From: Rubrivivax sp. | GTDB taxonomy: Bacteria; Pseudomonadota; Gammaproteobacteria; Burkholderiales; Burkholderiaceae_C | Reading direction: 5' to 3' | Length of the DNA stretch: 64,000 nucleotides | Assembly: GCA_030681795.1 (NCBI GenBank) | Contig: JAUXRG010000111.1 | Coordinates: forward strand, 84,504-148,503 | Part shown: one piece after another, positions 27,451 to 35,754 of the stretch | How positions within the stretch are numbered: position 1 is the stretch's first letter | How the letters are laid out: every line of letters starts with the position of its first letter | Position numbers and translations under genes: made by a program | The notes under the pieces: generated by a model | The model's input: only the letters and a program-made list of their open reading frames with translations | Databases searched by the model: none | Told to the model about the DNA's origin: nothing

Positions 27451-28949
27451 TTCTGGGTCTCCAGGTGCTGCCAGAGTTGCATCACGGCGTAGGCGCGCCA
27501 GGGCCGCCAGGCTTGCGCCAGGGCGGTGATGCGTGGGATGTCCCGCGAACGATTCGCGCCCGCTGGCGGCGCTGTCGGCACATTCGGCGCTTTCGGCGCA
27601 TGCGCGCCCAGGGCCTTCAGGAGCCCGATATCGCTCGCCGGCCAGGCGTCGGGCCAGGCCAGCGCGCGCATGGCGATGACCTGTGCCGTCCATTCGCCGA
27701 TGCCGGGCAGGGCGCGCAGTGCCTCTAGCGTGGCCTGCAACGGCGAGGCGCGGTGCAGTTCGATCTCGCCGCGGGTCACCGCCTTGGCCAGCGCCTGCAG
27801 CGCCGCCACGCGCTGGCGCACGATGCCCAGCTTGCCGATGAGTTCGGGGTCGGCCGCCGCGACGGCCTGGGCCTGCGGGAAGAGATGCGTCAGCGCCGGG
27901 AACGGCGTGGCGATCGGCTGGCCCAGGCAGACCACCAGGCGCTGCACCAGCGTGCGTGCGGCCTGGACCGTGACCTGCTGGCCGAGGATCACGCGCACCG
28001 CGGTCTCGAAGCCGTCCATGCCACCGGGCAGACGCGCGCCGGGCTGCACGGGCACCGGCAGCGTGGCCATCACGGGGTCGATCATCGACGGGTCGGCGTC
28101 CAGGTCCAGGCCCTGGCGCACGCGTTGCAGCACGGCCCCGAGCACCGGTGCCAGGCTGGCCGAAGCCGTGACATGCACCTCATGACGTTCGGGGACGAAG
28201 CGGCTCTCCAGCCAGCCGGCGACAAACTGGCCGCGGTGCATCCAGCCCAAGGTGCGGCGCAGGCTCAGGCCCTCGACCTGCTCGACCCCGCGCACCTCGC
28301 GCCGCGCGAAAAAACCGAGCACGGCAGCCACGTCGTAGGGCGGCCGGTAGGCCAGGCGCAATGGTGTCTCAGTGCGCGGCCGCTCGCCTTCGTGCCGCAA
28401 CTGGGTCGGGTTGAAGCGGTAGCGCTCGGCGAAGGCGGCGTTGAAGCGGCGCAGGCTGGCGAATCCGCTGGCCAGCGCCACCTGGGTGATGGGCTGCGCG
28501 GTGTCGGTGAGGAGCTGCTTGGCCAGCAGCAGGCGCTGCGTCGTGAGGTAGTCGTGCGGCGCCACGCCGTGCCGGGCCTGGAAGATGCGCCGCAGGTGGC
28601 GGTCGGTCACGCCCAGGCGCGCGGCCAGCGCGGGCAGGCTCAGGGCCTGCGCGCCGTGCACGGCGTGCTCGATGAGGCGCGCGGCCGCATCGGCCAGCGT
28701 GCCCGAGGAATCGGTGTGCGACAGGCCCGGCGCAATCTCGGGCCGGCACTTCATGCAGGGCCGGAAGGCGGCGGCCTCGGCCTGGGCGCGGGTGTCGAAG
28801 AAGCGGCAGTTCTCGCGCCGCGGCGTGCGCACGCGGCAGACCGGGCGGCAGTACACGCCGGTGGAGGTGACGCCGACGAACAGCCGCCCGTCGAAGCGCG
28901 CATCGCGCGCCTTCACGGCAAGGTAGGCGGCATCGGCGGCGAGGACCAT
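27447..28949 (-). CDS. alkA: Ada-AlkA fusion: methyl-sensing regulator with 3-methyladenine glycosylase
   Basis: 500 aa. Domains in order: Ada-type zinc domain with Cys34, Cys38, Cys65 and Cys68 (the methyl acceptor and zinc ligands); an AraC-type helix-turn-helix (~90-190); and an AlkA glycosylase (~200-490) with the helix-hairpin-helix LPGIGEWTAQV and a catalytic aspartate in PASDIGL. The protein could sense methyl phosphotriesters, activate its own operon and excise alkylated bases. It leads an operon with ogt. An inserted proline/alanine-rich loop after KALGAHA is longer than in E. coli AlkA. I see no clear operator in the 106 nt upstream. Confidence 0.92.
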   Translation of the reverse strand: MVLAADAAYLAVKARDARFDGRLFVGVTSTGVYCRPVCRVRTPRRENCRFFDTRAQAEAAAFRPCMKCRPEIAPGLSHTDSSGTLADAAARLIEHAVHGAQALSLPALAARLGVTDRHLRRIFQARHGVAPHDYLTTQRLLLAKQLLTDTAQPITQVALASGFASLRRFNAAFAERYRFNPTQLRHEGERPRTETPLRLAYRPPYDVAAVLGFFARREVRGVEQVEGLSLRRTLGWMHRGQFVAGWLESRFVPERHEVHVTASASLAPVLGAVLQRVRQGLDLDADPSMIDPVMATLPVPVQPGARLPGGMDGFETAVRVILGQQVTVQAARTLVQRLVVCLGQPIATPFPALTHLFPQAQAVAAADPELIGKLGIVRQRVAALQALAKAVTRGEIELHRASPLQATLEALRALPGIGEWTAQVIAMRALAWPDAWPASDIGLLKALGAHAPKAPNVPTAPPAGANRSRDIPRITALAQAWRPWRAYAVMQLWQHLETQK

Positions 28950-29055
28950 GCGGTCATGATAGGCGGCAGGTGGCGCGGCACTCGCCGGATTCGGACCTGT
29001 TCCTGCCGCTCCTCAATTCGCATGGCGATGCCGATGCCCCGGTTATCCTGCACCG

Positions 29056-30378
29056 ATGCCCGACCTGCACGAATCGTCCCCCACCGCCGAGCCCGCGCCC
29101 TGCGCTGCGGCCGACTCTGGTTTCGCTGCGCTCGGCCTGGACGCCGCTCTGGCGCGGGCCGCGGCCGCCGCCGGCTGGGCGCGGCCCAGCGCCATCCAGG
29201 CCCTCGCCGTGCCTGCCGTCCTGGCGGGCCGCGATGTGCTGGCCCTGGCCCCCACGGGCACCGGCAAGACGGCGGCTTTTCTGCTGCCGCTGCTGCAGCG
29301 CCTGCTCGCCGAGCCGGCGCGGCTGGCGCAGCGGCCGCGGATCTTGCGCGCGCTCATCCTGGCCCCCACGCGCGAGCTGGCGGCGCAGACCGCCGCCGCC
29401 GCCCATGCGCTGGCGCCGCAGCTCAAGACCCTGGTCGTCGTGGGCGGTGTGTCGGTCAACCCGCAGATGATGGCGTTGCGCGGCGGCGCCCACCTCGTCG
29501 TAGCCACGCCGGGCCGGTTGCTCGACCTGGTGGCCCGCCATGCGCTGTCACTCGCCGAGGTGGCCCTGCTCGTGCTGGACGAGGCCGATCGGCTGCTCGA
29601 CCTGGGCTTTGGCGAGGAGATCGGGCGGGTGCTCGGCTTGCTGCCCGGCGTTCGGCAGACCCTGATGTTCTCGGCCACGATGCCCGATGCGGTGGCCGAG
29701 CTGGCGCGGCGCGTGCTCAACGATCCGGCGCAGGTGCAGGTGCAGGTGCAGACGCCTGCGCAAGCCAGCGCTGGCACGCCGGCCATCCAGCAGCGCGCCA
29801 TCGTCGTCGACAGCGCGCGGCGCACGCCGCTCTTGCGCCACCTGATCGGCGCCGAGGGCTGGGAGCGCGCGCTGGTCTTCGTGGCCACGCAATACGCCAG
29901 CGAACATGTGGCCGGCAAATTGCGGCAAGCCGGCGTGCCGGCGGCGGGCCTGCACGGCCAGCTCAGCGCCGGCCGGCGCAGCCAGGCGCTGGCCGATTTC
30001 CACGCCCGGCGTCTGACGGTGCTGGTGGCCACCGACCTGGCTGCGCGGGGCCTCGACGTGGCGCAGATGGGCGTGGTCGTGAACCACGACCTGCCGCGCT
30101 CGGCGGTGGACTACACGCACCGCATCGGCCGCACCGGCCGCGCCGCGGCGCAGGGCGTGGCGGTCAGCTTCATCTGTGCCGATGCGCCGGGCAGCGAGGC
30201 GCATTTCCGGCTCATCGAGAAGCGCCAGGGCCAGCGCGTGGCGCGCGAGCAGGTGCCCGGGTTCGAGCCCGCGGCGCTCGCCGCGCCGGCGATGCCTGCG
30301 GCCGACCCGCACGGCGGCATCAAGGGCCGGCGCAAGAGCAGGAAGGACAAGCTGCGCGAGGCCGCGGCCCGGGCCTAG
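29056..30378 (+). CDS. rhlE: DEAD-box RNA helicase (RhlE-like)
   Basis: 440 aa. ATP-dependent RNA helicase for RNA remodelling and ribosome assembly. Motifs: Q-motif region around WARPSAIQ (41-48), Walker A APTGTGKT (65-72), PTREL, TPGRL, DEAD (175-178), SATMP, and C-terminal HRIGRTGR. The tail ends with a Lys/Arg-rich KGRRKSRKDKLRE segment. RhlE subfamily assignment is by overall resemblance. Divergent from the alkylation-repair operon and convergent with the Bug gene. Confidence 0.9.
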   Translation: MPDLHESSPTAEPAPCAAADSGFAALGLDAALARAAAAAGWARPSAIQALAVPAVLAGRDVLALAPTGTGKTAAFLLPLLQRLLAEPARLAQRPRILRALILAPTRELAAQTAAAAHALAPQLKTLVVVGGVSVNPQMMALRGGAHLVVATPGRLLDLVARHALSLAEVALLVLDEADRLLDLGFGEEIGRVLGLLPGVRQTLMFSATMPDAVAELARRVLNDPAQVQVQVQTPAQASAGTPAIQQRAIVVDSARRTPLLRHLIGAEGWERALVFVATQYASEHVAGKLRQAGVPAAGLHGQLSAGRRSQALADFHARRLTVLVATDLAARGLDVAQMGVVVNHDLPRSAVDYTHRIGRTGRAAAQGVAVSFICADAPGSEAHFRLIEKRQGQRVAREQVPGFEPAALAAPAMPAADPHGGIKGRRKSRKDKLREAAARA

Positions 30379-30396
30379 GTCACGCGCCGCCCCTGC

Positions 30397-31359
30397 TCAT
30401 TCCACCTTGCCGATCTTGCGCACGGCCTCCACCATGACCGCGGCGTCGGCGTTCCAGTAGGTCTGGAATTCGGGCGCGTCCAGATATTCGATCGGGCTGC
30501 CGGCGCGCTGGATGGTGGCGATGACGTTGGGGTCCATGGCGGCTTTCTTCGCCGCAGCGCGCAACTTCTGCACCAGTTCGTCGGGCGTGCCCGCGGGCAC
30601 GAAGAGCGCCGACCACTGCGCGAAGCTCACGGGGTAGCCGGCCTGCTTCATGCTCGGCACCTCGGGCATGGCGGCCAGCGGCTTGTCGCCCCAGTGCGCC
30701 AGCGCGCGCAATTTGCCGGCCTTGATCTGCTGCAGCACCGAGGCCGGCCCGCTGGACACCGCGTCCACCTGGCCGGCCAGCAGCGCCAGCACGGCCGGGC
30801 CGGCGCCGGTGTAGGGGATATGCGTCATGCGGAAGCCCGCGGCGGCCTTGAGCATCTCCATGGGCACATGCATGGTGCCGTAGTTGCCCGAGCTGCCGTA
30901 GTTGTAGGTGCCGGGCTTGCTCTTCGCATCGGCGACGAATTCCGCCAGCGTCTTCCAGGGAGCGTCGGCGCGCACCACCAGCACCGTGGGGTCGGCCGTG
31001 AAGCGGGCGATGGGTTTGAGCTGGCTGAGCGTGTAGGCCGGCTTGCGGCCGAGGATGCGGTCGGCCTCGGGCAGGATGGAAATCGACGACAGGCTCATGA
31101 GCAGCGTGTAGCCATCGGCCGGTGCGCGCGCCGCCATGCCGATGCCCAGCGCGCCGCCCGCGCCGACTCGGTTCTCGACGATCACCGTCTGCTTGAGCTC
31201 GCGCCCGAGCGCCTCGGCCACGGGCCGCGCCACCGTGTCGGCCACGCCGCCGGGCGGGAAGGGCACGATCATGGAGATGGGCTTGTCGGGCCAGTGGCCC
31301 TGGGCAAAGGCGGCGGTGGCGGCCAGCAGCGAGGCAGCGACCCAAGGTTTATGACTCAT
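30397..31359 (-). CDS. Bug/TctC-family periplasmic solute-binding receptor (1)
   Basis: 320 aa. Signal peptide (cut after AAFAQG), then the Bug-family start WPDKPISMIVPFPPGG and the ADGYTLL region. Bug proteins bind carboxylic acids, amino acids or aromatic acids in the periplasm, classically for tripartite tricarboxylate (TTT) transporters. Start ATG at 31359 overlaps the stop of the FAH gene by 4 nt, so it shares the regulated transcript. No tctA/tctB genes occur in the window; like most Burkholderiales Bug genes it is an orphan. Confidence 0.87.
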   Translation of the reverse strand: MSHKPWVAASLLAATAAFAQGHWPDKPISMIVPFPPGGVADTVARPVAEALGRELKQTVIVENRVGAGGALGIGMAARAPADGYTLLMSLSSISILPEADRILGRKPAYTLSQLKPIARFTADPTVLVVRADAPWKTLAEFVADAKSKPGTYNYGSSGNYGTMHVPMEMLKAAAGFRMTHIPYTGAGPAVLALLAGQVDAVSSGPASVLQQIKAGKLRALAHWGDKPLAAMPEVPSMKQAGYPVSFAQWSALFVPAGTPDELVQKLRAAAKKAAMDPNVIATIQRAGSPIEYLDAPEFQTYWNADAAVMVEAVRKIGKVE

Positions 31360-32231
31360 GCGCGGTTCTCCTCGATGAAGCGGTTCTCCAGCACGCCGAT
31401 GCCGTCGATCTCGATGCGCACCACGTCGCCGTGGGCCAGCCAGCGCGGCGGGGTGAGTCCCATGCCCACGCCGGCCGGTGTGCCTGTGGCGATGACGTCG
31501 CCCGGGTACAGCGTGATGCCGCGCGAGCAGGTCTCGACGAGCGTGGGGATGTCGAAGATCAGGTCGGTGGTGCGCCCGTCCTGGCGGATCTCGCCATTCA
31601 CCCAGCAGCGCACGCGCGTGTCGGTGCCGTCGAGCTCGTCGGCGGTCACGATCCACGGGCCCATGGGGCAGAAGGTGTCGAAGCTCTTGCCCAGATCCCA
31701 CTGCGCGTGGCGCATCTGCACGTCGCGCGCCGTCACGTCGTTGACGATGGTGTAGCCGAAGACATGCCGCAGGGCGTCGGCCCTGGCGATATTGCGGCCG
31801 CCCTGGCCGATGACCACCGCGAGCTCGGCTTCGTAGTCGATCTGGCCCGAGATCGCCGCGCCGGGCAGGCGCACTTCGGCGTTCGGGCCGACGACGCATT
31901 CGGGCACCTTGGTGAAGACGATGGGCCAGGCGTCGACGGCCTTGGCGTTGTCCTTGAATACCGAGTCGCGCAACTCCTTGGCGTGGGCGTGGTAGTTGCG
32001 GCCGACACAGAACAGGTTGCGCCGCGGCCGCGGCAGCGGCGCCAGCAGCTGGGCGCCGGCCAGCGGCACGCGCTCGACGATGCCGGGCAGCGCAGCGCCG
32101 GCGGCGTGGCGCTCCACCAGCGGCAGCGCGCCGGCCTGCCCATCGGTGTCGAACAGCTCGATGGTCTGGCCGTCCGCGGCGAGCTTGCCGACGCGGCGCA
32201 GACCTTGGTGAATGAGGGTGGCGATGCGCAA
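31356..32231 (-). CDS. Fumarylacetoacetate hydrolase-family protein
   Basis: 291 aa from a TTG at 32231, chosen because CAGGAGA lies at ideal spacing 6 nt upstream and RIATLIHQG is the usual start. FAH-fold metalloenzyme; members act as hydrolases, decarboxylases, isomerases or hydratases on beta-diketo acids in the cytoplasm. The metal-binding core is present: YEAELAVVIG, TARDVQ, KSFDTFCPMGPW and TGTPAGVG. The start of a minus-strand pair with a Bug receptor, divergent from the GntR regulator. The reaction cannot be inferred beyond the family. Confidence 0.85.
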   Translation of the reverse strand: MRIATLIHQGLRRVGKLAADGQTIELFDTDGQAGALPLVERHAAGAALPGIVERVPLAGAQLLAPLPRPRRNLFCVGRNYHAHAKELRDSVFKDNAKAVDAWPIVFTKVPECVVGPNAEVRLPGAAISGQIDYEAELAVVIGQGGRNIARADALRHVFGYTIVNDVTARDVQMRHAQWDLGKSFDTFCPMGPWIVTADELDGTDTRVRCWVNGEIRQDGRTTDLIFDIPTLVETCSRGITLYPGDVIATGTPAGVGMGLTPPRWLAHGDVVRIEIDGIGVLENRFIEENRA

Positions 32232-32245
32232 GGGGATCTCCTGGG

Positions 32246-32280
32246 TGAATGTAAAACGATTGCCCAAATGCTACCATTCA
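32246..32280. promoter_or_regulatory. Divergent operator region between FAH and gntR
   Basis: A 77-nt gap separates the divergent FAH and GntR genes. It contains TGAATG (32246-32251) and CATTCA (32275-32280) as an inverted repeat spaced by 23 nt, and the short near-palindrome TTGCCCAA between them. This is the likely binding site of the adjacent regulator. No confident -35/-10 pair is visible. Confidence 0.4.
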
Positions 32281-32308
32281 GGCCCACATAGGCCACGAAA
32301 AACCGACC

Positions 32309-32980
32309 ATGGATGCCACGGTGAGCCTGCGCGAGACGATTCTCGAGAAGCTGCGCTCGCGCGTCTGGCGGGCCGGGCAGCGCATTCCCACCGAGCGCGC
32401 GCTGAGCGAGGAGTTCGGCCTCAGCCGCTCCACCGTGCGCCGCGTGCTGATGGACTTCAAGCGCCGGCGCCTGATCACGCAGACCGTGGGCAGCGGCACC
32501 TACGTGGCCGAGCAGGTGCACGAGGCGCTGGCCGAACTGGCGCCGGCCGCGGGCGCGCACACGGTCAGCCCGGCGGAGCTCATGACGGCGCGGCTGGTGC
32601 TGGAGCCGGCGCTCGTCGACATGGTCATCGGCAACGCCACGGCGGCCGATTTCGAGCGCATGGACGAGTGCAACCGCCAGGCCGAGGCCTCCACCACGCT
32701 GGAGCAATTCGAGCGCTGGGACGCCGCGCTGCACGAGGCCATTGCCGAGGCCGCGCACAACGGCTTCATCAGCGGCGTGTTCCGGCTCATGAACGACGTG
32801 CGCTCGCAAAGCGAGTGGGGCGTGCTCAAGCGGCGCAGCGCCACGCCCGAGCGGCGCCTGGAGTACCAGCAGGAGCACCGTGCCCTGGTGGCCGCGCTCA
32901 AGCAGCGCGACGCCGCGCAGGCCCGCGCGCTGTGCATGGCGCACCTGGTGCATGTGCGCACGAATATGCTGGGTTACTGA
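32309..32980 (+). CDS. GntR/FadR-family transcriptional regulator (FCD domain)
   Basis: 223 aa. Winged helix-turn-helix (residues 1-70: RIPTERALSEEFGLSRSTVRRVL) followed by an all-helical ligand-binding FCD domain. In the FCD domain the metal-ligand residues around FERWDAALHEAIAEAAHN are retained. It probably represses the flanking divergent transcripts until a carboxylate ligand binds. Its own gene is divergent from FAH-Bug and followed 79 nt later by a second Bug gene. Confidence 0.87.
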   Translation: MDATVSLRETILEKLRSRVWRAGQRIPTERALSEEFGLSRSTVRRVLMDFKRRRLITQTVGSGTYVAEQVHEALAELAPAAGAHTVSPAELMTARLVLEPALVDMVIGNATAADFERMDECNRQAEASTTLEQFERWDAALHEAIAEAAHNGFISGVFRLMNDVRSQSEWGVLKRRSATPERRLEYQQEHRALVAALKQRDAAQARALCMAHLVHVRTNMLGY

Positions 32981-33059
32981 GCGGGGTGCCGCGCTCGCGC
33001 CAGAGTCGCGCAGCGAGTCATCCAAAACATACCAATACCGCCCAAAACAGGAGACCGGA

Positions 33060-34049
33060 ATGACATCGATTCCCTTGCGTCGCGCGGGCGGGGTGCTGTT
33101 CACCGCAGCCCTGGCGCTGCTGGCGGCCGGGCCCGCACAAGCCCAGGCGCAGGACTACCCGGCGCGGCCGGTGCGCATCGTCGTGCCCTTCGCGCCCGGC
33201 GGCTCGGCCGATGTCTTCGGCCGCTTCATCGCGGCTCGGCTGCAGGAATCGCTGGGCCAGAACTTCATCGTCGACAACCGGCCGGGTGCCGGCTCGGTCA
33301 TCGGCTCCGACGCCGTGGCCAAGGCCGCGCCCGACGGCTACACGCTGCTGGTGATGTCGAACACGCACACCGTGAATGAGTCGCTGATCCCAAACAAGCC
33401 CTTCGTGCTGATGCGCGATTTCGTTCCCGTCGCCCCCATCAGCTACAGCGACCTGGTGCTCGTGACTCGCCCCGGCCTGCCCTTCAGCACGCTGGGCGAG
33501 CTGGTCAAGGCGGCCAAGGCGCGGCCAGGGGGCATGTCCTACGCCAGCTCGGGCCCGGGCACGCCCTACCACATGGCCGGCGAGCTGTTCAAGGCCATGG
33601 CCGGCATCTCCATCGTCCACATTCCGTACAAGGGCAGCGCCGGTGCGCGCACCGACGTGCTGGGTGGCCAGCTGGAGATGATGTTCGACGCCATTCCCAC
33701 GATGGCCGAGCACATCAAGGCGGGCAAGGTGAAAGCGCTGGCCACCACCGGCCGCACCCGCTCGGCCACGCTGCCCGAGGTGCCCACCATGGCCGAGGCC
33801 GGCGTGCCGGGCTACGAAGCCACGCTGTGGCTGGGCCTGCTCGCGCCCAAGGGCACGCCCGCGGCGATCGTCGGCAAGCTGAATGCCGAGATCGCCCGCA
33901 TCACCAGCAGCACCGAAGTGCGGCGGGCCTGGGCGGCGCAGGGCACGACGCCGATGACCATGGGCACCGAGGAGTTCACGCGCTACATCAACGACGACAT
34001 CGCCAAATGGGCGCGCATCGTCAAGATCTCCGGCGCCAAGCCGGAATAG
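33060..34049 (+). CDS. Bug/TctC-family periplasmic solute-binding receptor (2)
   Basis: 329 aa. Start ATG at 33060 follows CAGGAGACCGGA. Signal peptide ends near AAGPAQAQAQ, followed by YPARPVRIVVPFAPGG, the Bug family hallmark. DGYTLL and PYKGS segments are present. It heads a plus-strand cluster with the ModA-like gene, a third Bug gene and the PrpD-family gene. Ligand is unknown. Confidence 0.87.
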   Translation: MTSIPLRRAGGVLFTAALALLAAGPAQAQAQDYPARPVRIVVPFAPGGSADVFGRFIAARLQESLGQNFIVDNRPGAGSVIGSDAVAKAAPDGYTLLVMSNTHTVNESLIPNKPFVLMRDFVPVAPISYSDLVLVTRPGLPFSTLGELVKAAKARPGGMSYASSGPGTPYHMAGELFKAMAGISIVHIPYKGSAGARTDVLGGQLEMMFDAIPTMAEHIKAGKVKALATTGRTRSATLPEVPTMAEAGVPGYEATLWLGLLAPKGTPAAIVGKLNAEIARITSSTEVRRAWAAQGTTPMTMGTEEFTRYINDDIAKWARIVKISGAKPE

Positions 34050-34059
34050 GACAAGGGCA

Positions 34060-34761
34060 ATGACGACTGATTTGCAGCTCTTGTGTGCCGGCGCCGCCCA
34101 GGGCCTGGTCAAGGCCTTGCAGGAACGCTTTCGCGCCGACACCGGGGCCGGCGTGCAGGGCCGCTTCGGCGCCGTAGGGGCCATGAAGGAGGCCTTGCTC
34201 GCCGGCGAGCCCTGTGACCTGATGGTGCTCACCGAGGCCATGGTCAGGGCCTTGGCCACCGAGGGCCGGTTGCGCGGCGAGACCTGCGTGCCGCTGGGTC
34301 GCGTGCGCACCGGTGTGGCCGTGCGCAGTGGCCAGCCGCGGCCGGACGTGTCCACGCCCGAGGCGCTGAAGGCCGCGCTGCTGGCGGCCGATGCCATCCA
34401 TTTTCCCGACCCCGTGCGCGCCACGGCGGGCATCCACTTCGCCAATGTGATGCGCGAGCTCGGCATCTTCGACACTCTGCAGCCGCGTTTTCGCACCTAC
34501 CCCAATGGCGCCACCGCAATGCGCGAACTGGCCGCGAGCCCGGGGTCGCAGGCCATCGGCTGCACGCAGGTCACCGAGATCAAGTACACGCAGGGGGTCG
34601 ACCTCGTCGGTGTGCTGCCGCCGCGGTTCGAGTTGGCCACGGTGTACTCGGCTGCCGTGGCCACAGCGGCCCTGCAACCCGAGCTGGCGGCGCGCTTCAT
34701 CGCGCTGCTTTGCGGCCGCGAGACGCAGGACCTGCGCGCGGCCGGTGGCTTCGAAGCCTGA
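34060..34761 (+). CDS. ModA-like substrate-binding domain protein without signal peptide
   Basis: 233 aa. Periplasmic binding-protein type 2 fold related to ModA/molybdate-binding proteins (LLCAGAAQGLVKALQERFR, then FGAVGAMKEAL and the SQAIGCTQVTEI region). It has no signal peptide or lipobox from the ATG at 34060, and a reasonable ribosome site AAGGG supports that start, so the protein is predicted to be cytoplasmic. It may bind a small carboxylate or oxyanion. It lies 10 nt after the Bug2 stop and 12 nt before the Bug3 start, well inside the operon. Confidence 0.75.
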   Translation: MTTDLQLLCAGAAQGLVKALQERFRADTGAGVQGRFGAVGAMKEALLAGEPCDLMVLTEAMVRALATEGRLRGETCVPLGRVRTGVAVRSGQPRPDVSTPEALKAALLAADAIHFPDPVRATAGIHFANVMRELGIFDTLQPRFRTYPNGATAMRELAASPGSQAIGCTQVTEIKYTQGVDLVGVLPPRFELATVYSAAVATAALQPELAARFIALLCGRETQDLRAAGGFEA

Positions 34762-34773
34762 AGGAGAACCGCC

Positions 34774-35742
34774 ATGCGCCGCCGCCACGTGATCGCCGCC
34801 CTGCCATCGCTGCTGGCCCTGCCCGCCGCGCGGGCCCAGGCGTTTCCCTCGCGCTCCATCCGCTACATCGTGCCGGTGTCGGCCGGGGGCGGCAGCGATC
34901 TGATCGGCCGCACCGTCACCGAGCGCTGGGGCAAGCTGCTGGGGCAGGTCTTCATCGTGGAGAACATCGGCGGCGGCGGCGGCGCCATCGCCTGCCAGAC
35001 CGCGGCCCGGGCGGCGCCCGACGGCTACACGCTGCTGCAGGGTTATGTGGCCACGCATGGCACCAGCCCGGCCACGCGCAGCAAGCTGCCCTACGACCCG
35101 ATCAAGGACTTCACCCCCGTGGGCATGATCGGCGGCACGCCCAATGTGCTGGTGGTCAACGCGGCCCTGCCCGTGGCCACGCTGGCCGAGTTTGTCGCCT
35201 ACCTGCGCGCCAACCCGGCCCGCGTGAGCTATGGCTCGGCCGGGCAGGGTTCGCTCACGCACCTGACGATGGAGATCTTCAAGCAGGCCACGGGGACTTT
35301 CATGGTGCACCTGCCGTACCGTGGCATCGCGCCGGCCTTCACCGACTTGCTGGGCGGCCAGACGCAGGCCATGTTCCCCGGCCTGGCCGCGGGGCTGCCG
35401 CATATCCGCTCCGGTCGCGTGCGTGCGCTGGCCGTCACCGGGCTGGCGCGCCACCCGGTGCTCAAGGACGTGCCCACGCTCATCGAGCTGGGTTTCAAGG
35501 GCTTCGACGCCCTGCAGTGGTATGGCGTGGTGGCACCCGCGGGCCTGCCGGCGCCCGTGTTGAAGACGCTCAACGACAGCCTCAACGCCGTGCTCACGGG
35601 GCCCGACCTGCGCGAGAAGCTTGCCGCCGAGGCGGTGGAGCCGATGCCGATGTCGCCCGACGCCTTCGCGCGTTTCATCCGCGCCGACATCGCGCGCTGG
35701 ACGGCCATCGCCCGCGAGCGAAAGATCCAACTCGATTCCTGA
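34774..35742 (+). CDS. Bug/TctC-family periplasmic solute-binding receptor (3)
   Basis: 322 aa. Strong ribosome site AAGGAG before the ATG. The N-terminus MRRRHVIAALPSLLALPAARAQA is a signal peptide. The Bug core starts RSIRYIVPVSAGGGSDL; DGYTLLQG and PYRGIAPA segments follow. It differs from the other two receptors by the GGGSD loop in place of PGGxAD. Placed directly before the MmgE/PrpD gene, so it probably delivers that pathway's substrate. Confidence 0.87.
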   Translation: MRRRHVIAALPSLLALPAARAQAFPSRSIRYIVPVSAGGGSDLIGRTVTERWGKLLGQVFIVENIGGGGGAIACQTAARAAPDGYTLLQGYVATHGTSPATRSKLPYDPIKDFTPVGMIGGTPNVLVVNAALPVATLAEFVAYLRANPARVSYGSAGQGSLTHLTMEIFKQATGTFMVHLPYRGIAPAFTDLLGGQTQAMFPGLAAGLPHIRSGRVRALAVTGLARHPVLKDVPTLIELGFKGFDALQWYGVVAPAGLPAPVLKTLNDSLNAVLTGPDLREKLAAEAVEPMPMSPDAFARFIRADIARWTAIARERKIQLDS

Positions 35743-35754
35743 AGGAACTGCCTC

